Virus record (IMG/VR): IMGVR_UViG_3300037882_002764
Coordinates: 1 to 24,786 of that record
DNA length: 24,786 nt
Strand: one strand, 5' to 3'
From: a virus
Shown here: positions 1 through 7,957 of the stretch, in pieces
Layout: the number at the start of each line of letters is the position of its first letter
Numbering within the stretch: position 1 is the first letter of the stretch
Made by a program: the position numbers and the translations under genes
Notes under the pieces: generated by a model
Databases searched by the model: none
The model's input: only the letters and a program-made list of their open reading frames with translations
What the model was told of the DNA's origin: nothing

Positions 1-163
1 CCGCCGCCTTGTCGGCCAGCTTGCCAAGGGTGGCCCCCAGGTTGGCAAACACCGCCGCCGCCGCGCGGGCACTGCCGCCATCATCCACCGGGGCCGAAGG
101 CAGGTTGCCACCGGGCGAAGCCTTCATGTCGAAGGTTTGAAAATCCTGTGAAGCGCGCGCCAT
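1..163 (-). CDS. Partial CDS, likely internal virion protein (N-terminal 54 residues)
   Basis: An open frame starts at an ATG at 161-163 and runs off the left window edge. The start overlaps the end of the preceding gp14-like gene by a few bases (its stop TGA is at 167-169), as is usual in this operon. The visible N-terminus begins MARASQDFQTF and is followed by an Ala/Gly-rich stretch. By position, directly after a T7 gp14-like gene, it is expected to be a large internal core or ejection protein of the gp15/gp16 kind. The visible part has no diagnostic domain, so the assignment rests on synteny only. Confidence 0.6.
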   Translation of the reverse strand, partial: MARASQDFQTFDMKASPGGNLPSAPVDDGGSARAAAAVFANLGATLGKLADKAA

Positions 164-166
164 GCC

Positions 167-736
167 TCAGCCCCTCTGCATCATGTCAAGGCCAGCCTGC
201 GCCAATTGCCCGAAGGCGGCAAAGCGCCCTTCGCTCTTGGCGCTCTTGGCCAGTTGCCGGAAGCCGGAAGCGCGCGCACGGAACATGGCCCGGCGTGCAT
301 CCTGCGTGCTGCGGTCAATGGAAAGCTCCTGTGCTGCCCGCTTGCTGGCGTCATAATTGGTGTCAGCTGCAAGGCCGCTGCCCAGGTCAATGCCGGAAGC
401 CGCAGCATTCACCGTGTTCTCGCCCAGCACGCGCATCAGCTCGCGCTTCATGGCGGTCTGCTTCTGAATGGCCTGCGTGTCATCGGCCACCGCCTCAATT
501 TCGGTTTCGGCGGCCTGTGCCTTATAGGCATTGGCCTTGGACCCCGCAGCACTCAGCGTGGCCAGTGTGCCTGCCACCGTGGCCGCACCCGAAAGAATGG
601 CCGTGGCTGAAATGCCACTGCCAAACAGGCCGCCCGCACCTGCTGCGGCAGTGGCCCCGGCAGTGGTGGCGGCAGCAGCGCCCCCGGCTGCACCGGCACC
701 ACCGGCCCCCGCAAACAACAATGGAACAATTTGCAT
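167..736 (-). CDS. Internal virion protein B-like (T7 gp14-like)
   Basis: This encodes 189 aa, close to T7 gp14 (196 aa). Residues 5-65 are a long Ala/Gly-rich hydrophobic region with membrane-active character. The rest is an Ala-, Gln- and Arg-rich helical region with the pattern expected of an ejected core protein. A good ribosome binding site (AGGAGA) lies about 6 bases before the ATG. The gene follows tail tubular protein B by 9 bases, the order seen in T7-like morphogenesis clusters (gp11, gp12, then internal virion proteins). In T7, gp14 is ejected and forms a pore in the outer membrane; that role here is inferred from order, length and composition. Confidence 0.7.
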   Translation of the reverse strand: MQIVPLLFAGAGGAGAAGGAAAATTAGATAAAGAGGLFGSGISATAILSGAATVAGTLATLSAAGSKANAYKAQAAETEIEAVADDTQAIQKQTAMKRELMRVLGENTVNAAASGIDLGSGLAADTNYDASKRAAQELSIDRSTQDARRAMFRARASGFRQLAKSAKSEGRFAAFGQLAQAGLDMMQRG

Positions 737-745
737 GGCCGTCTC

Positions 746-2851
746 CTAAAGTGCCGCTTCCAGAATGATTGATTTCACAGTCAATCGTCCTGGTCGCAAT
801 TGGGTAATCACCAGCTTGGGTTCGTCCACATAGCCGCCAAAGCCCGAAACCTTTTTCAGGCCATTGAAGGGAGCCAGCAGTTCCGGCACGTCCGGGGCCT
901 GGCCAAAGCGGCGCAGGTTCACATCGCGCACCTTGCCGCCATTGCAGGCAAGCGCAATCGATGTGGTGTCTTCAAGAAACAGCTGCACCGTGTGAATGCG
1001 CGCCTTTTTCTGCAACCACAGTTCCGGCCCAATCATGCGCGCCAGTGAAAGCGTGGTGGCCTTGGGCGGTGTCCAGCGCCCCACAGTCACACTCTGCGCA
1101 GCCAGCGGCAGTTCAATCTGCCCGCCTGCCACGGTGAAAGGCCCCAGCACATGGCCATCGGCCAGTGCCCACACCTCCTGCCCCTCATGAATGGCAAGTC
1201 CCGTCACCGTGTCTGTGGCCACGCCGAAATTGAAATCAATGGCACCATCCAGCAGCAGGCCGTTTTCCAGCCGCTCAATGGTGCGCGCCACGCCACTGCC
1301 ACGCGTCCGCTCCATGATCAGCGTGGCCTCATTGCGGTTGTTCACGGCACAGGCCCGTGCATTGCCCGCCGTGGAATAGCGCACAAAGCCCGTCAGCTCC
1401 TGTTCGCGCAGCAGATAGCCAATGCGAAGGCTGCCATCGCCATTCACCATCACCGCCTGGTTGGCGCTTTGCTGGTCGGCTTTGCGGCGCATGGCAATGT
1501 CAGTCACATCGCTCACCAGGTGATAGGCCAGCAGCGAAAGGTCGGTTGCGGTGTAATTGCCGTCAATGTCGGTATAGCGCATTTCACCAATGAAATCGCC
1601 GGACTTGTGCACGTAAACCGCAGCTCCTTCATTGTCCACCACCGGCACACCGGCAGCAACGCCATGGTCGGTTGCGGGCACATGCTTGGGCGGTGCGGTT
1701 TTTGACAGGCCGCCCGTTGATCCCGCCACCCAGTAATTGCGCTCGCTTGTCATCACCAGCAGGAACTGGTTGTTCACAATGTTTTCAATGCGCTCACCAC
1801 CGGGAATGTTCAGGGGGATCACAAAGCTGCCGTCAGCTGTGTTCAGCCGCTGGTCAAAGTCATAGAAACGCCCGCTCTGTGAAGCCATCCAGGCATTGGG
1901 CAGGTTTTTGAAGCCACCCAGCAACAGGCGCTGCTGATAGAAGGCACCACAGCGCGGCCAGCCCTTGGCTACCGAGATAATCGGTTCTCCCGGCGTCACA
2001 CCCACCACATCCTTGGAGGCCAGAATGGCGGCATCAGCCTTGTTCACCACCTGCCCCGAAAGCGTCCACAGGTCGCCCAGGTTGTCGGCCCCGGCAAACA
2101 CCACGCGCAGGCTATAGGGGTTGGTGCCGCTTTCCACAGCCACGGTTACCCCCGGCTGCACATTGGGCAGGGCCAGAATAGCCGCCTCCACATTGGCGGC
2201 AAGGGTTGCCATCACCGGCACCGTGCCCGTGGTGGGCGCCGTGCTTTCCGCACGAATGCCCGTGGTTTCCTGCCCGTTCACCGTCAGGGTAAACACGATA
2301 TTGTCCCAATAGGGTGCAGCCCCTTCATGGAAGCCGATGAAGTCCAACACAAATTCACTGGCCACGCCGTTCACATAGGCCCCGCCATAGTCGTAATTCG
2401 GCACGTCTGCCAGGGGTGCTGAACCTGTCACCCATGTGGCGGGCGCACCATGCAGCGCGCGCCAGGGGGCCACGTCTTCATGAAACATCAGCAGCGTGTC
2501 CAGATCCTGCGCATAAAGCACCTGCCCCACCTGCGCGGGCGAATAGACATGGGCAAACTGGTGCAGCTTGGCGCTTTCGCCCCACACCTCAACCTGAGTG
2601 CCGGTCAGTGCGAGGTCATACACATTGCCGTTCAGCGCCGCGAAGGGGATCAGGCGTTCCGCCGTTGCCGCCGTGTCGCCAATGTGCCGAAGCCCCGGTG
2701 CCAGCGTAAAGCCACCCTGCGGCAGCAGTTCAATGCGGTCGGCATGGGAAAGGCCAGCCGCGTGATATTTCAGCTGCGTGCGCTGGTCAAAGCGCGGCCC
2801 GAGTTCGCCTGCATTGAACACCGCCTGAAGTTTTCCGGGGCGCGCAACCAT
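746..2851 (-). CDS. Tail tubular protein B-like (T7 gp12-like nozzle)
   Basis: This encodes 701 aa, somewhat shorter than T7 gp12 (794 aa). The N-terminus (residues 1-60) has the family pattern of a GEL.PR.D.R..L..Y..G stretch followed by a Gly-rich 'PQGG..LAPGLRHIGD' type segment. Around residues 305-330 is the conserved QRLLLGG...P...ASQSGRF block typical of podophage tail-nozzle proteins. GGGGA precedes the ATG at a suitable distance. The protein should form the distal tail tube below the adaptor ring encoded by the gene just upstream. It is one of the better-supported calls, resting on sequence pattern, size and gene order. Confidence 0.85.
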   Translation of the reverse strand: MVARPGKLQAVFNAGELGPRFDQRTQLKYHAAGLSHADRIELLPQGGFTLAPGLRHIGDTAATAERLIPFAALNGNVYDLALTGTQVEVWGESAKLHQFAHVYSPAQVGQVLYAQDLDTLLMFHEDVAPWRALHGAPATWVTGSAPLADVPNYDYGGAYVNGVASEFVLDFIGFHEGAAPYWDNIVFTLTVNGQETTGIRAESTAPTTGTVPVMATLAANVEAAILALPNVQPGVTVAVESGTNPYSLRVVFAGADNLGDLWTLSGQVVNKADAAILASKDVVGVTPGEPIISVAKGWPRCGAFYQQRLLLGGFKNLPNAWMASQSGRFYDFDQRLNTADGSFVIPLNIPGGERIENIVNNQFLLVMTSERNYWVAGSTGGLSKTAPPKHVPATDHGVAAGVPVVDNEGAAVYVHKSGDFIGEMRYTDIDGNYTATDLSLLAYHLVSDVTDIAMRRKADQQSANQAVMVNGDGSLRIGYLLREQELTGFVRYSTAGNARACAVNNRNEATLIMERTRGSGVARTIERLENGLLLDGAIDFNFGVATDTVTGLAIHEGQEVWALADGHVLGPFTVAGGQIELPLAAQSVTVGRWTPPKATTLSLARMIGPELWLQKKARIHTVQLFLEDTTSIALACNGGKVRDVNLRRFGQAPDVPELLAPFNGLKKVSGFGGYVDEPKLVITQLRPGRLTVKSIILEAAL

Positions 2852-2866
2852 CAGTTGTTCCCCATC

Positions 2867-3508
2867 TTACGAGTTCCAGGCATCAAGCAGCGGGTTTTGC
2901 AAAGGCAGCATGCGCACGGGCGAGGTGCGCGCATCATTCTGGATGGCAGCACCCATCAGGCCGCCGCGATAGTTCACGGAAGCGGAACCAAAGGCCTCGC
3001 CCTTCTTGGCTTCCGCCACCGATTTGTCATCGGCCATGGCCATGGCAAATTCACCCGCCAGCGCCACGGTGAAGGCATGGCGAAAGTCACCGGCCCAGCG
3101 TTCCGGGTGTTGCTCAATCAGCAGCTGGGCAAAGGCCTTGGTGTCATCGCAATAAAGCTTGTCCCCCTCAAACTCGAAGCGCGTCAGCACATCGTCCGGG
3201 TCTTTGGAGCGCAGCATGCGGTTGGGCTTGATCTTGTAGCCCGAAGGGATGGCATAGCAATAGCGATAGCCGTTCTTGAACGTCTGCACCTGCCCGTCAA
3301 TCAACGGCGCATCGGGCAGGCGGTTCAGTTCCACGGTTTGGCGGGTAAAGGTCCAGGGCACAAGGGCAAGGCAAAAGCCCAGCAGGCTGTCATAGATCAG
3401 CGCGGCCCGCTGCCCGCCCTCGGTTTCATCATCAAGGCTTTGCAGCGGCTCCTGCCCGATCAGGGCGCAGGCACGGTTGGCAATCACAAGGTGGGTTATC
3501 TCTGCCAT
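2867..3508 (-). CDS. Tail tubular protein A-like (T7 gp11-like adaptor)
   Basis: This encodes 213 aa, near T7 gp11 (196 aa). The N-terminal pattern is typical of the family: N.A..LIG..PL.SLDD.T..G......YD......L...PW.F.......L (about residues 10-62). The product is expected to form the dodecameric ring joining the portal to the nozzle. The start codon has only a weak ribosome binding site. The gap to the nozzle gene is 15 bases, so the pair is co-transcribed and probably co-assembled. Confidence 0.8.
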   Translation of the reverse strand: MAEITHLVIANRACALIGQEPLQSLDDETEGGQRAALIYDSLLGFCLALVPWTFTRQTVELNRLPDAPLIDGQVQTFKNGYRYCYAIPSGYKIKPNRMLRSKDPDDVLTRFEFEGDKLYCDDTKAFAQLLIEQHPERWAGDFRHAFTVALAGEFAMAMADDKSVAEAKKGEAFGSASVNYRGGLMGAAIQNDARTSPVRMLPLQNPLLDAWNS

Positions 3509-3589
3509 GGCTGCACTCGCAAAAGGGGAAGGAAGGAAACGGGCGACACGGCATGAACGCGCCGCCCGTCATTGGTGCACCAAATCAGG

Positions 3590-3871
3590 TCAGGTGGTGG
3601 TTTGCAGCGCAATCACCACCGTGGCGGCACCCGTGGCGGAGGTCACCACATAGCTTTTGCGCACCGGCGTGGCGTCCACGTCCAGCGTGGCGTCAATCTG
3701 GTCGCCCTTGGTCATGTAGGCTGAAAGAATGTTCAGCGCGCCGCCCGCCTGAAACGCCGAAGCGTCATCAGTTGTCACGATTGTGTGCTGGTAGTTCAGC
3801 TGCTTCACAGCACCAATGGTCACGTAACCAATTTCGCGGCCACGACGCCAGTTTTGAAGTTCAATTGCCAT
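3590..3871 (-). CDS. Small virion-associated protein, possibly head decoration or head completion
   Basis: This encodes 93 aa when started at the ATG at 3869-3871, which has AGGA about 9 bases upstream. An in-frame ATG at 3928 lies inside the hairpin-bearing spacer and has no such site. I do not recognise a domain. The sequence is rich in Thr, Val and Ala and looks all-beta, with a 'GDQIDATLDVDATPVRKSYVV' kind of pattern (quoted only to show alternation). Its place between major capsid and tail tubular A suggests a decoration or head-completion role. That is inference from position. Confidence 0.6.
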   Translation of the reverse strand: MAIELQNWRRGREIGYVTIGAVKQLNYQHTIVTTDDASAFQAGGALNILSAYMTKGDQIDATLDVDATPVRKSYVVTSATGAATVVIALQTTT

Positions 3872-3891
3872 ATCAATGGTCCTTTCAGAAA

Positions 3892-3910
3892 ATCGATTTT
3901 CAAAATCGAT
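3892..3910. repeat. 19-bp near-perfect palindrome downstream of the capsid gene
   Basis: ATCGATTTT (3892-3900), one central C, then AAAATCGAT (3902-3910): arms of 9 bp match perfectly. It lies between the major capsid gene and the small virion gene. No run of U follows on the minus-strand transcript, so it is not a classical terminator. It could be an operator-like dyad or an RNA hairpin. Confidence 0.7.
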
Positions 3911-3932
3911 AATGGGTTTGGAAAGCATCAGC

Positions 3933-3956
3933 GCCGGGCAGCGGGTGCCGCCCGGC
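3933..3956 (-). promoter_or_regulatory. GC-rich hairpin directly after the major capsid stop codon
   Basis: GCCGGGC (3933-3939) and GCCCGGC (3950-3956) form a 7-bp stem with a 10-base loop, 9 bases beyond the capsid stop codon on the leftward transcript. There is no U-tract. It may pause or partly terminate transcription, or stabilise the capsid mRNA 3' end, as happens after highly expressed capsid genes. The function is inferred. Confidence 0.5.
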
Positions 3957-3964
3957 CTCCGTCA

Positions 3965-4831
3965 TCAGGCGATGGCGGTGATGTCGTTCTTCATGATGCA
4001 GCGGGCCACGCCCTTGGGCAGGATCAGGATATTCGCACCACTGGTCTTGTGGGTGATTTCCCAGCACTGCCGCTTGTTGTTGCGGCTCCACTCGGTTTTC
4101 ACATCGCCCATGCTCTGGCTGGTGCCCCCCACGGCAGGCTTGTGCCACAACAGCAGGTCCTTGGTGGTGGTGCCGGTCAGGTATGAGGCTGGCACAATGA
4201 TCCAGTTCACAAAGTTCCAGGTGCGGCCCATGGTGCGGCCCATCTGCTTGAACGGCAGGTCACCACCCACCCACTGGCTGTTCGCATAGCTGGCATCACG
4301 CATCAGGCACTGGTGCGCCTTCATGGTCAGAAGACCATAAATCTGCCCATCTGCCGGAATGTCGTTGGTGTCCATCCAGTTGGCAATGGTGGTCATCATG
4401 TTGGCCGCCGTCAGCTGCGCAGCCGAGGCATCGAAAGAGTTCACGCCCGCCGTGAAGGTGGCAGCCTTGATCACATCAAGCGCGTTCTTGTCGGCACGCC
4501 GCCCCATGGCAGCCGATGCAGCCTGAACGGCGGCATCTTCTTCATTGGCGGCCATGCGTTCGCCGTCAAAGTCCGAGTTTTCCATGAACACAGACCAGCT
4601 TTTGAGGTCCGTGGAAACCTGATCAGCGTCAGGGTTAGCCAGCGCCTGGTCCTGGTGGCGCACAAGGTCAGTGGCGTCCACCGTGCCATAGCGGGGCCAA
4701 TAGGCCTTGGTGCCCTGGAACTTGCTTTCCACCTGCATGGTGCCAGCAAGCAGGAAGCCCTGCGGCTGGTAGTGGTGGGTAACGCGGGAATTGTAGCGCT
4801 CAACATAAAGCGCATTGGCTTGCAGTGTCAT
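3965..4831 (-). CDS. Major capsid protein
   Basis: This encodes 288 aa. The N-terminal region (MTLQANALYVERYNSRV) and the middle section resemble alphaproteobacterial podophage coat proteins of the HK97-like fold. The gene lies directly after scaffold and has a good ribosome binding site (GGAG about 8 bases before the ATG). Gene order (portal, small protein, scaffold, capsid, tail tubular A and B) matches T7-like phages. T7 gp10A is 345 aa, so this is a compact version. It is flanked on both sides by hairpin-bearing spacers, unlike its closely packed neighbours, which suggests separate control of its level. Confidence 0.85.
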   Translation of the reverse strand: MTLQANALYVERYNSRVTHHYQPQGFLLAGTMQVESKFQGTKAYWPRYGTVDATDLVRHQDQALANPDADQVSTDLKSWSVFMENSDFDGERMAANEEDAAVQAASAAMGRRADKNALDVIKAATFTAGVNSFDASAAQLTAANMMTTIANWMDTNDIPADGQIYGLLTMKAHQCLMRDASYANSQWVGGDLPFKQMGRTMGRTWNFVNWIIVPASYLTGTTTKDLLLWHKPAVGGTSQSMGDVKTEWSRNNKRQCWEITHKTSGANILILPKGVARCIMKNDITAIA

Positions 4832-4919
4832 TTGAATTGCTCCGTTGATCGGTTGAGGTGGTCGATCACCGGGTTTGGATAACCTTCACATGCGGCGGGC
4901 CGGTCCTGTGAAGGATAAC

Positions 4920-4955
4920 GGCGGCAGCGAGGGGTCCTGTCCCTGTGCTGCCGCC
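4920..4955 (-). promoter_or_regulatory. Strong hairpin in the scaffold-capsid spacer
   Basis: GGCGGCAGC (4920-4928) and GCTGCCGCC (4947-4955) form a perfect 9-bp stem. The 18-base loop can itself pair AGGG with CCCT. It sits in the 148-bp spacer (4832-4979) upstream of the capsid start on the leftward strand. No U-tract follows, so a simple terminator is unlikely. Attenuation, RNase processing or mRNA stabilisation would fit. I see nothing else in this spacer. Confidence 0.55.
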
Positions 4956-4979
4956 GAAATTAAGCCTATGGCAAAGGCG

Positions 4980-5786
4980 TCAACGCGATCCCTTCGCCAG
5001 CGCGTCATAGGCCTCATCGGCCTGCTTGCGGAAAGCCCTGTCAAACTTGGGGGAATTGCTGTTGTAACGTTCATCATTGATCATGGCCAACACCTGTTCC
5101 TTGGTCATGTTAGTGGCCGCCTGCCCACCCAGCGCAAAGCCTTGGCCCGTTTGCGCCCGCAGCGCCTTGATGATTTCCACCCCGCCCGGCGTCAGCACAA
5201 GGCTTTCCAGTTCCAGCTTGGCCGTGTCGGAAAGCTTCAGCTGTGTGGCGGTGTTTTCGGCCCAGGCAAGGCTTTCCGTCTCGAATTGCTGGATGGCGGT
5301 TTTCGCCGCATCGTTCATTTCCGTGTGGCCCAGCACCCTGGCAATGCTCTGCACATTGGCCTTCACGTCGAATTGTTCGGCCAGGTGGCCGCCTTCCGCC
5401 AGTTGCCCCATCACGGCATTGGCCAGCTTCCCGGCCTGCGTCTTGCCAAGGCCTGCCTCTACCGCTGCCTTGGCAAAGGCCGTGGCCATGGGGCTTTTGG
5501 CATCAAAGAACGGCTTTGCCTTTTCATTGGCAATGTCCAGTACAAGGTCTTCAGGCTTTGACAAGGCCGGTTCGCGCGATGTGTGCGCCTGGTGGTAACC
5601 CTTCCAGGACGGCAGCACCTTCTTCAAGGTTTCCTCGGCTGTGGGGCCACGCATGTTTTCCGGCAGTTCATTCCAGAACGGAGCGGCCCCCTGTTGCTGT
5701 TGCTGCTGGTTGCCGTCAGAAGGGGGCGTGTTGCCAGCGGGTGGCGTGCTTCCGGGTGGAACCTGTAGGGTGTCAGTCATGGTCAT
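4980..5786 (-). CDS. Scaffolding (capsid assembly) protein
   Basis: This encodes 268 aa. The N-terminus is disordered, rich in Pro, Gly and Gln, with a run of six Gln around residue 30. The central part is charged and helical (about residues 70-230). The C-terminus is basic and helical (around KFDRAFRKQADEAYDALAKG), which is typical of scaffolds that bind coat protein through a C-terminal helix. It lies between the portal-side genes and major capsid, where scaffolds sit. Two in-frame starts are possible (5786 and 5780). The low conservation of scaffolds means the call leans on architecture and position. Confidence 0.75.
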   Translation of the reverse strand: MTMTDTLQVPPGSTPPAGNTPPSDGNQQQQQQGAAPFWNELPENMRGPTAEETLKKVLPSWKGYHQAHTSREPALSKPEDLVLDIANEKAKPFFDAKSPMATAFAKAAVEAGLGKTQAGKLANAVMGQLAEGGHLAEQFDVKANVQSIARVLGHTEMNDAAKTAIQQFETESLAWAENTATQLKLSDTAKLELESLVLTPGGVEIIKALRAQTGQGFALGGQAATNMTKEQVLAMINDERYNSNSPKFDRAFRKQADEAYDALAKGSR

Positions 5787-5789
5787 GCC

Positions 5790-6164
5790 TCATGCTTGTG
5801 CGGGTTGCTGTGGCGTCTGGCCTTCTTTCACAAGCCGCAAAAGATCATGCACCAGCGCCTTCTGGCCATTCTGCTCCGCATATAGCTGAATGGCCGTTTC
5901 CATGGGCAGGCTCAGGGCCGACACGTCGAAAAAATGCCGGATGTGCTTTGCCACCAGATAGTCAAAAAGAACCTGCCCGTCCGGGCTGTTGAACACGTTC
6001 AGCACCGCCTGTGCCAGCCGCAACCGCGCCTCAGCATCCAGCGCCTGCTTGGCCTTGGCCTTGCGCACCCGGTCTGCCACGTCAATGCCAGCCAGAATGT
6101 CGCCGCCCTCAGCCCCGGCTTCCACACTCTTCAGAATGTCATCAAGCGTCAAACCGTGCATCAT
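5790..6164 (-). CDS. Bbp19-like small virion-region protein
   Basis: This encodes 124 aa. Residues 50-115 have a pattern like the Bbp19-type phage domain: a VFNSPDGQVLFDYL block, a variable stretch, then 'A...Y.EQNGQKALVHDLL.LVKEG'. The start overlaps the portal stop (ATGATG over TGA), so translation is probably coupled. The gene lies between portal and scaffold, where Bbp19-like proteins are usual. Its function is not known, and the domain call is by eye. Confidence 0.65.
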   Translation of the reverse strand: MMHGLTLDDILKSVEAGAEGGDILAGIDVADRVRKAKAKQALDAEARLRLAQAVLNVFNSPDGQVLFDYLVAKHIRHFFDVSALSLPMETAIQLYAEQNGQKALVHDLLRLVKEGQTPQQPAQA

Positions 6165-7741
6165 GCCGCCATCGCTTGCCCGGCTGCCTGCATCGCCTCG
6201 GGGCTTTGCGCTGCCAGCATGGCGGCCTGCTGTGCCGCTGCCTGTTGGTCCATGGCTTCGCGATCCTTGTCGCTGGGCAGCATGCGCTCCGGAATGGCCA
6301 TGCCACGGGCAATTTCCGGCACCATCACGTCAAGTTTCGCATAGCGGTCCACACCCGCCGCCTTGGCCTGCACCATCATCAGGGCGAGGTCGATGTATTG
6401 CGTCAGCTTCTGCATGCGCTCGGCTTCGCGCGCCAGCGCCATGGGGCTGGCCACCTGCACGTCCACAAACATGCGGTCAATGTCCACCGTGCCGGGCAGC
6501 TGCTTTGCCTCATAGGCAATTTCCATCACCCGCTTCACCGCAGGCACCACGATTTCCATGATCATGCGGCCATAGGCCCCCATGTGGTCGCCAGCCATGC
6601 GCTTCACACGTTCAAGAACTTCCGTGGCCGAACGCACAGCTGCCGTGTCGGGTGGCAGCTGGTTGTCGTTCATGCCCACCTGAATTTCCATGGCCATGTC
6701 TTTGAAGATCAGCTGCGTCAGATCCACGCGCGGGTCTGGAAAGCGTGTAATGCTGGGTCCCAGTGTGCCGCCATTGCGGGCCACCTTGTTCACAGCGCCG
6801 GGATAGGTCAGGAAGTTGTCAGGGCTGAAAACCCCATCATCCACGGCAGTGTAAATGCCCAGCATGGCAATGGCTGCACCTTGCAGCGTCAGCTTCTTGC
6901 CGGTGTTCAGGGCTTTCACCGTGGGCATCACCAGCATCAACGGCCCACGGCCATAGGTTTCACCCGGCACGTTGAAGTGCCGTGGCGTCAGCCAGGGGCA
7001 GGTGCGGGTTTCGCCGCGGCGCAGTTCAATGCCCGCCGTTTCCGCGCCGTCCTTGATGGAGGCTATGCGCACCCAGCGTTCGGCCTTGGCGTCAAACACC
7101 GTGTCCTGGAAAAGCGTCACATCGCTTTCCGGCTTGTCGGCCAGGTTCTTCTTCAGCTGCTCCGAAAACTTATCGGTGCCGAATTCATCGGCCAGCGCTT
7201 GCAGGGTCCACTTGCGCGCCCAGAAAATGCCGTTCACCTTGTTGTAGCCGTCCGAGGTCAGGTCAACCTCATCCAGCGGCACAGCAATGAAGCGGCTCAT
7301 GCCGCGCTTGTCAGCATCAATCAGCATGCAGCCGGTAGAGGCCATCACATCAAGGCACATTTCCGCCAGTGCCGTGTCCCACTCACCCGATTGAAAATGC
7401 GCACCCACAATCAGTTGCGTCACTTCCAGCTGCGCAGCCATTTCCTTTTGCTGGTCGGGCTGCATCGTGGCCTTGGCCAAAGGGCCGGGCGTGAGGCTGA
7501 AGAATTGCTGGCCAGCGGGTGCAATGTCCTGCGCCAGCCGGTTGGCCCCGCGAAAGGCCGAAACCATGGCCGTGTGGTCAAACACCCGATTGGTGCGCTT
7601 TTCGCCCTTGCCAGTCTGCTGCACACCTTTGCGGAAGGGAATGCCATATTCATAAACATCATCCAGCAAAGGCTGGAATGCAGCCTTTTCCGACTTCGCG
7701 GCCTTGCGCCGCCCTTCCATGGTGGCAAGGGAAATGGCCAT
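6161..7741 (-). CDS. Portal / head-to-tail connector (T7 gp8-like)
   Basis: This encodes 526 aa, close to T7 gp8 (536 aa). It has the family landmarks: an N-terminal helical segment (FQPLLDDVYEYGIP), a PRHFNVPGETYGRGPL block followed by P..KALN around residues 255-280, and RSATEVLER near residue 375. The C-terminus is Ala/Gln-rich (residues 490-526), as is common for podophage connectors. The dodecameric portal forms the packaging vertex and binds terminase during packaging, then the tail adaptor. The gene begins 3 bases after the preceding small gene and overlaps the following one. Confidence 0.9.
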   Translation of the reverse strand: MAISLATMEGRRKAAKSEKAAFQPLLDDVYEYGIPFRKGVQQTGKGEKRTNRVFDHTAMVSAFRGANRLAQDIAPAGQQFFSLTPGPLAKATMQPDQQKEMAAQLEVTQLIVGAHFQSGEWDTALAEMCLDVMASTGCMLIDADKRGMSRFIAVPLDEVDLTSDGYNKVNGIFWARKWTLQALADEFGTDKFSEQLKKNLADKPESDVTLFQDTVFDAKAERWVRIASIKDGAETAGIELRRGETRTCPWLTPRHFNVPGETYGRGPLMLVMPTVKALNTGKKLTLQGAAIAMLGIYTAVDDGVFSPDNFLTYPGAVNKVARNGGTLGPSITRFPDPRVDLTQLIFKDMAMEIQVGMNDNQLPPDTAAVRSATEVLERVKRMAGDHMGAYGRMIMEIVVPAVKRVMEIAYEAKQLPGTVDIDRMFVDVQVASPMALAREAERMQKLTQYIDLALMMVQAKAAGVDRYAKLDVMVPEIARGMAIPERMLPSDKDREAMDQQAAAQQAAMLAAQSPEAMQAAGQAMAA

Positions 7742-7744
7742 GCG

Positions 7745-7957
7745 TCAGGCAGCCTGCAAGCCGCCAGCACCATCAGCGCCCAGGAACGAAAGCAGCGAAC
7801 GCCCGCGCTTGGCACCGCCACGCTGGCCTGCGGCATCGGTTTCAGCACCCTGCTTGGCCATTTGCGCCAGGGCGCGGCGCTGGTTGGCCATCGCTTCCTG
7901 ACGTGCAAGGGCTGTCGTGTCTTTCGGCTTTTTGAACATTTGGGTTACAGCGGCCAT
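7745..7957 (-). CDS. Small hypothetical protein upstream of portal
   Basis: This encodes 70 aa from the ATG at 7955-7957. GGAGG lies about 9 bases upstream of that ATG, so I chose it over an upstream start in the same frame. The sequence is basic and helical (KKPKDTTALARQEAMANQRR) with a hydrophobic C-terminal LLSFLGADGAGGLQ. Small proteins of this kind often precede the portal in alphaproteobacterial podophages. No function is recognised. Its first 116 bases are overlapped by the end of the GNAT-like frame. Confidence 0.65.
   Translation of the reverse strand: MAAVTQMFKKPKDTTALARQEAMANQRRALAQMAKQGAETDAAGQRGGAKRGRSLLSFLGADGAGGLQAA

Noticed and set aside
2450-3556. A 368-codon plus-strand frame opposite tail tubular genes
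   Set aside because: Antisense shadow; composition is biased and no ribosome binding site is present.
5694-5713. Short tandem repeat of trinucleotides in the scaffold gene
   Set aside because: It simply encodes the Gln run in the disordered N-terminus of the scaffold; no separate function is suggested.
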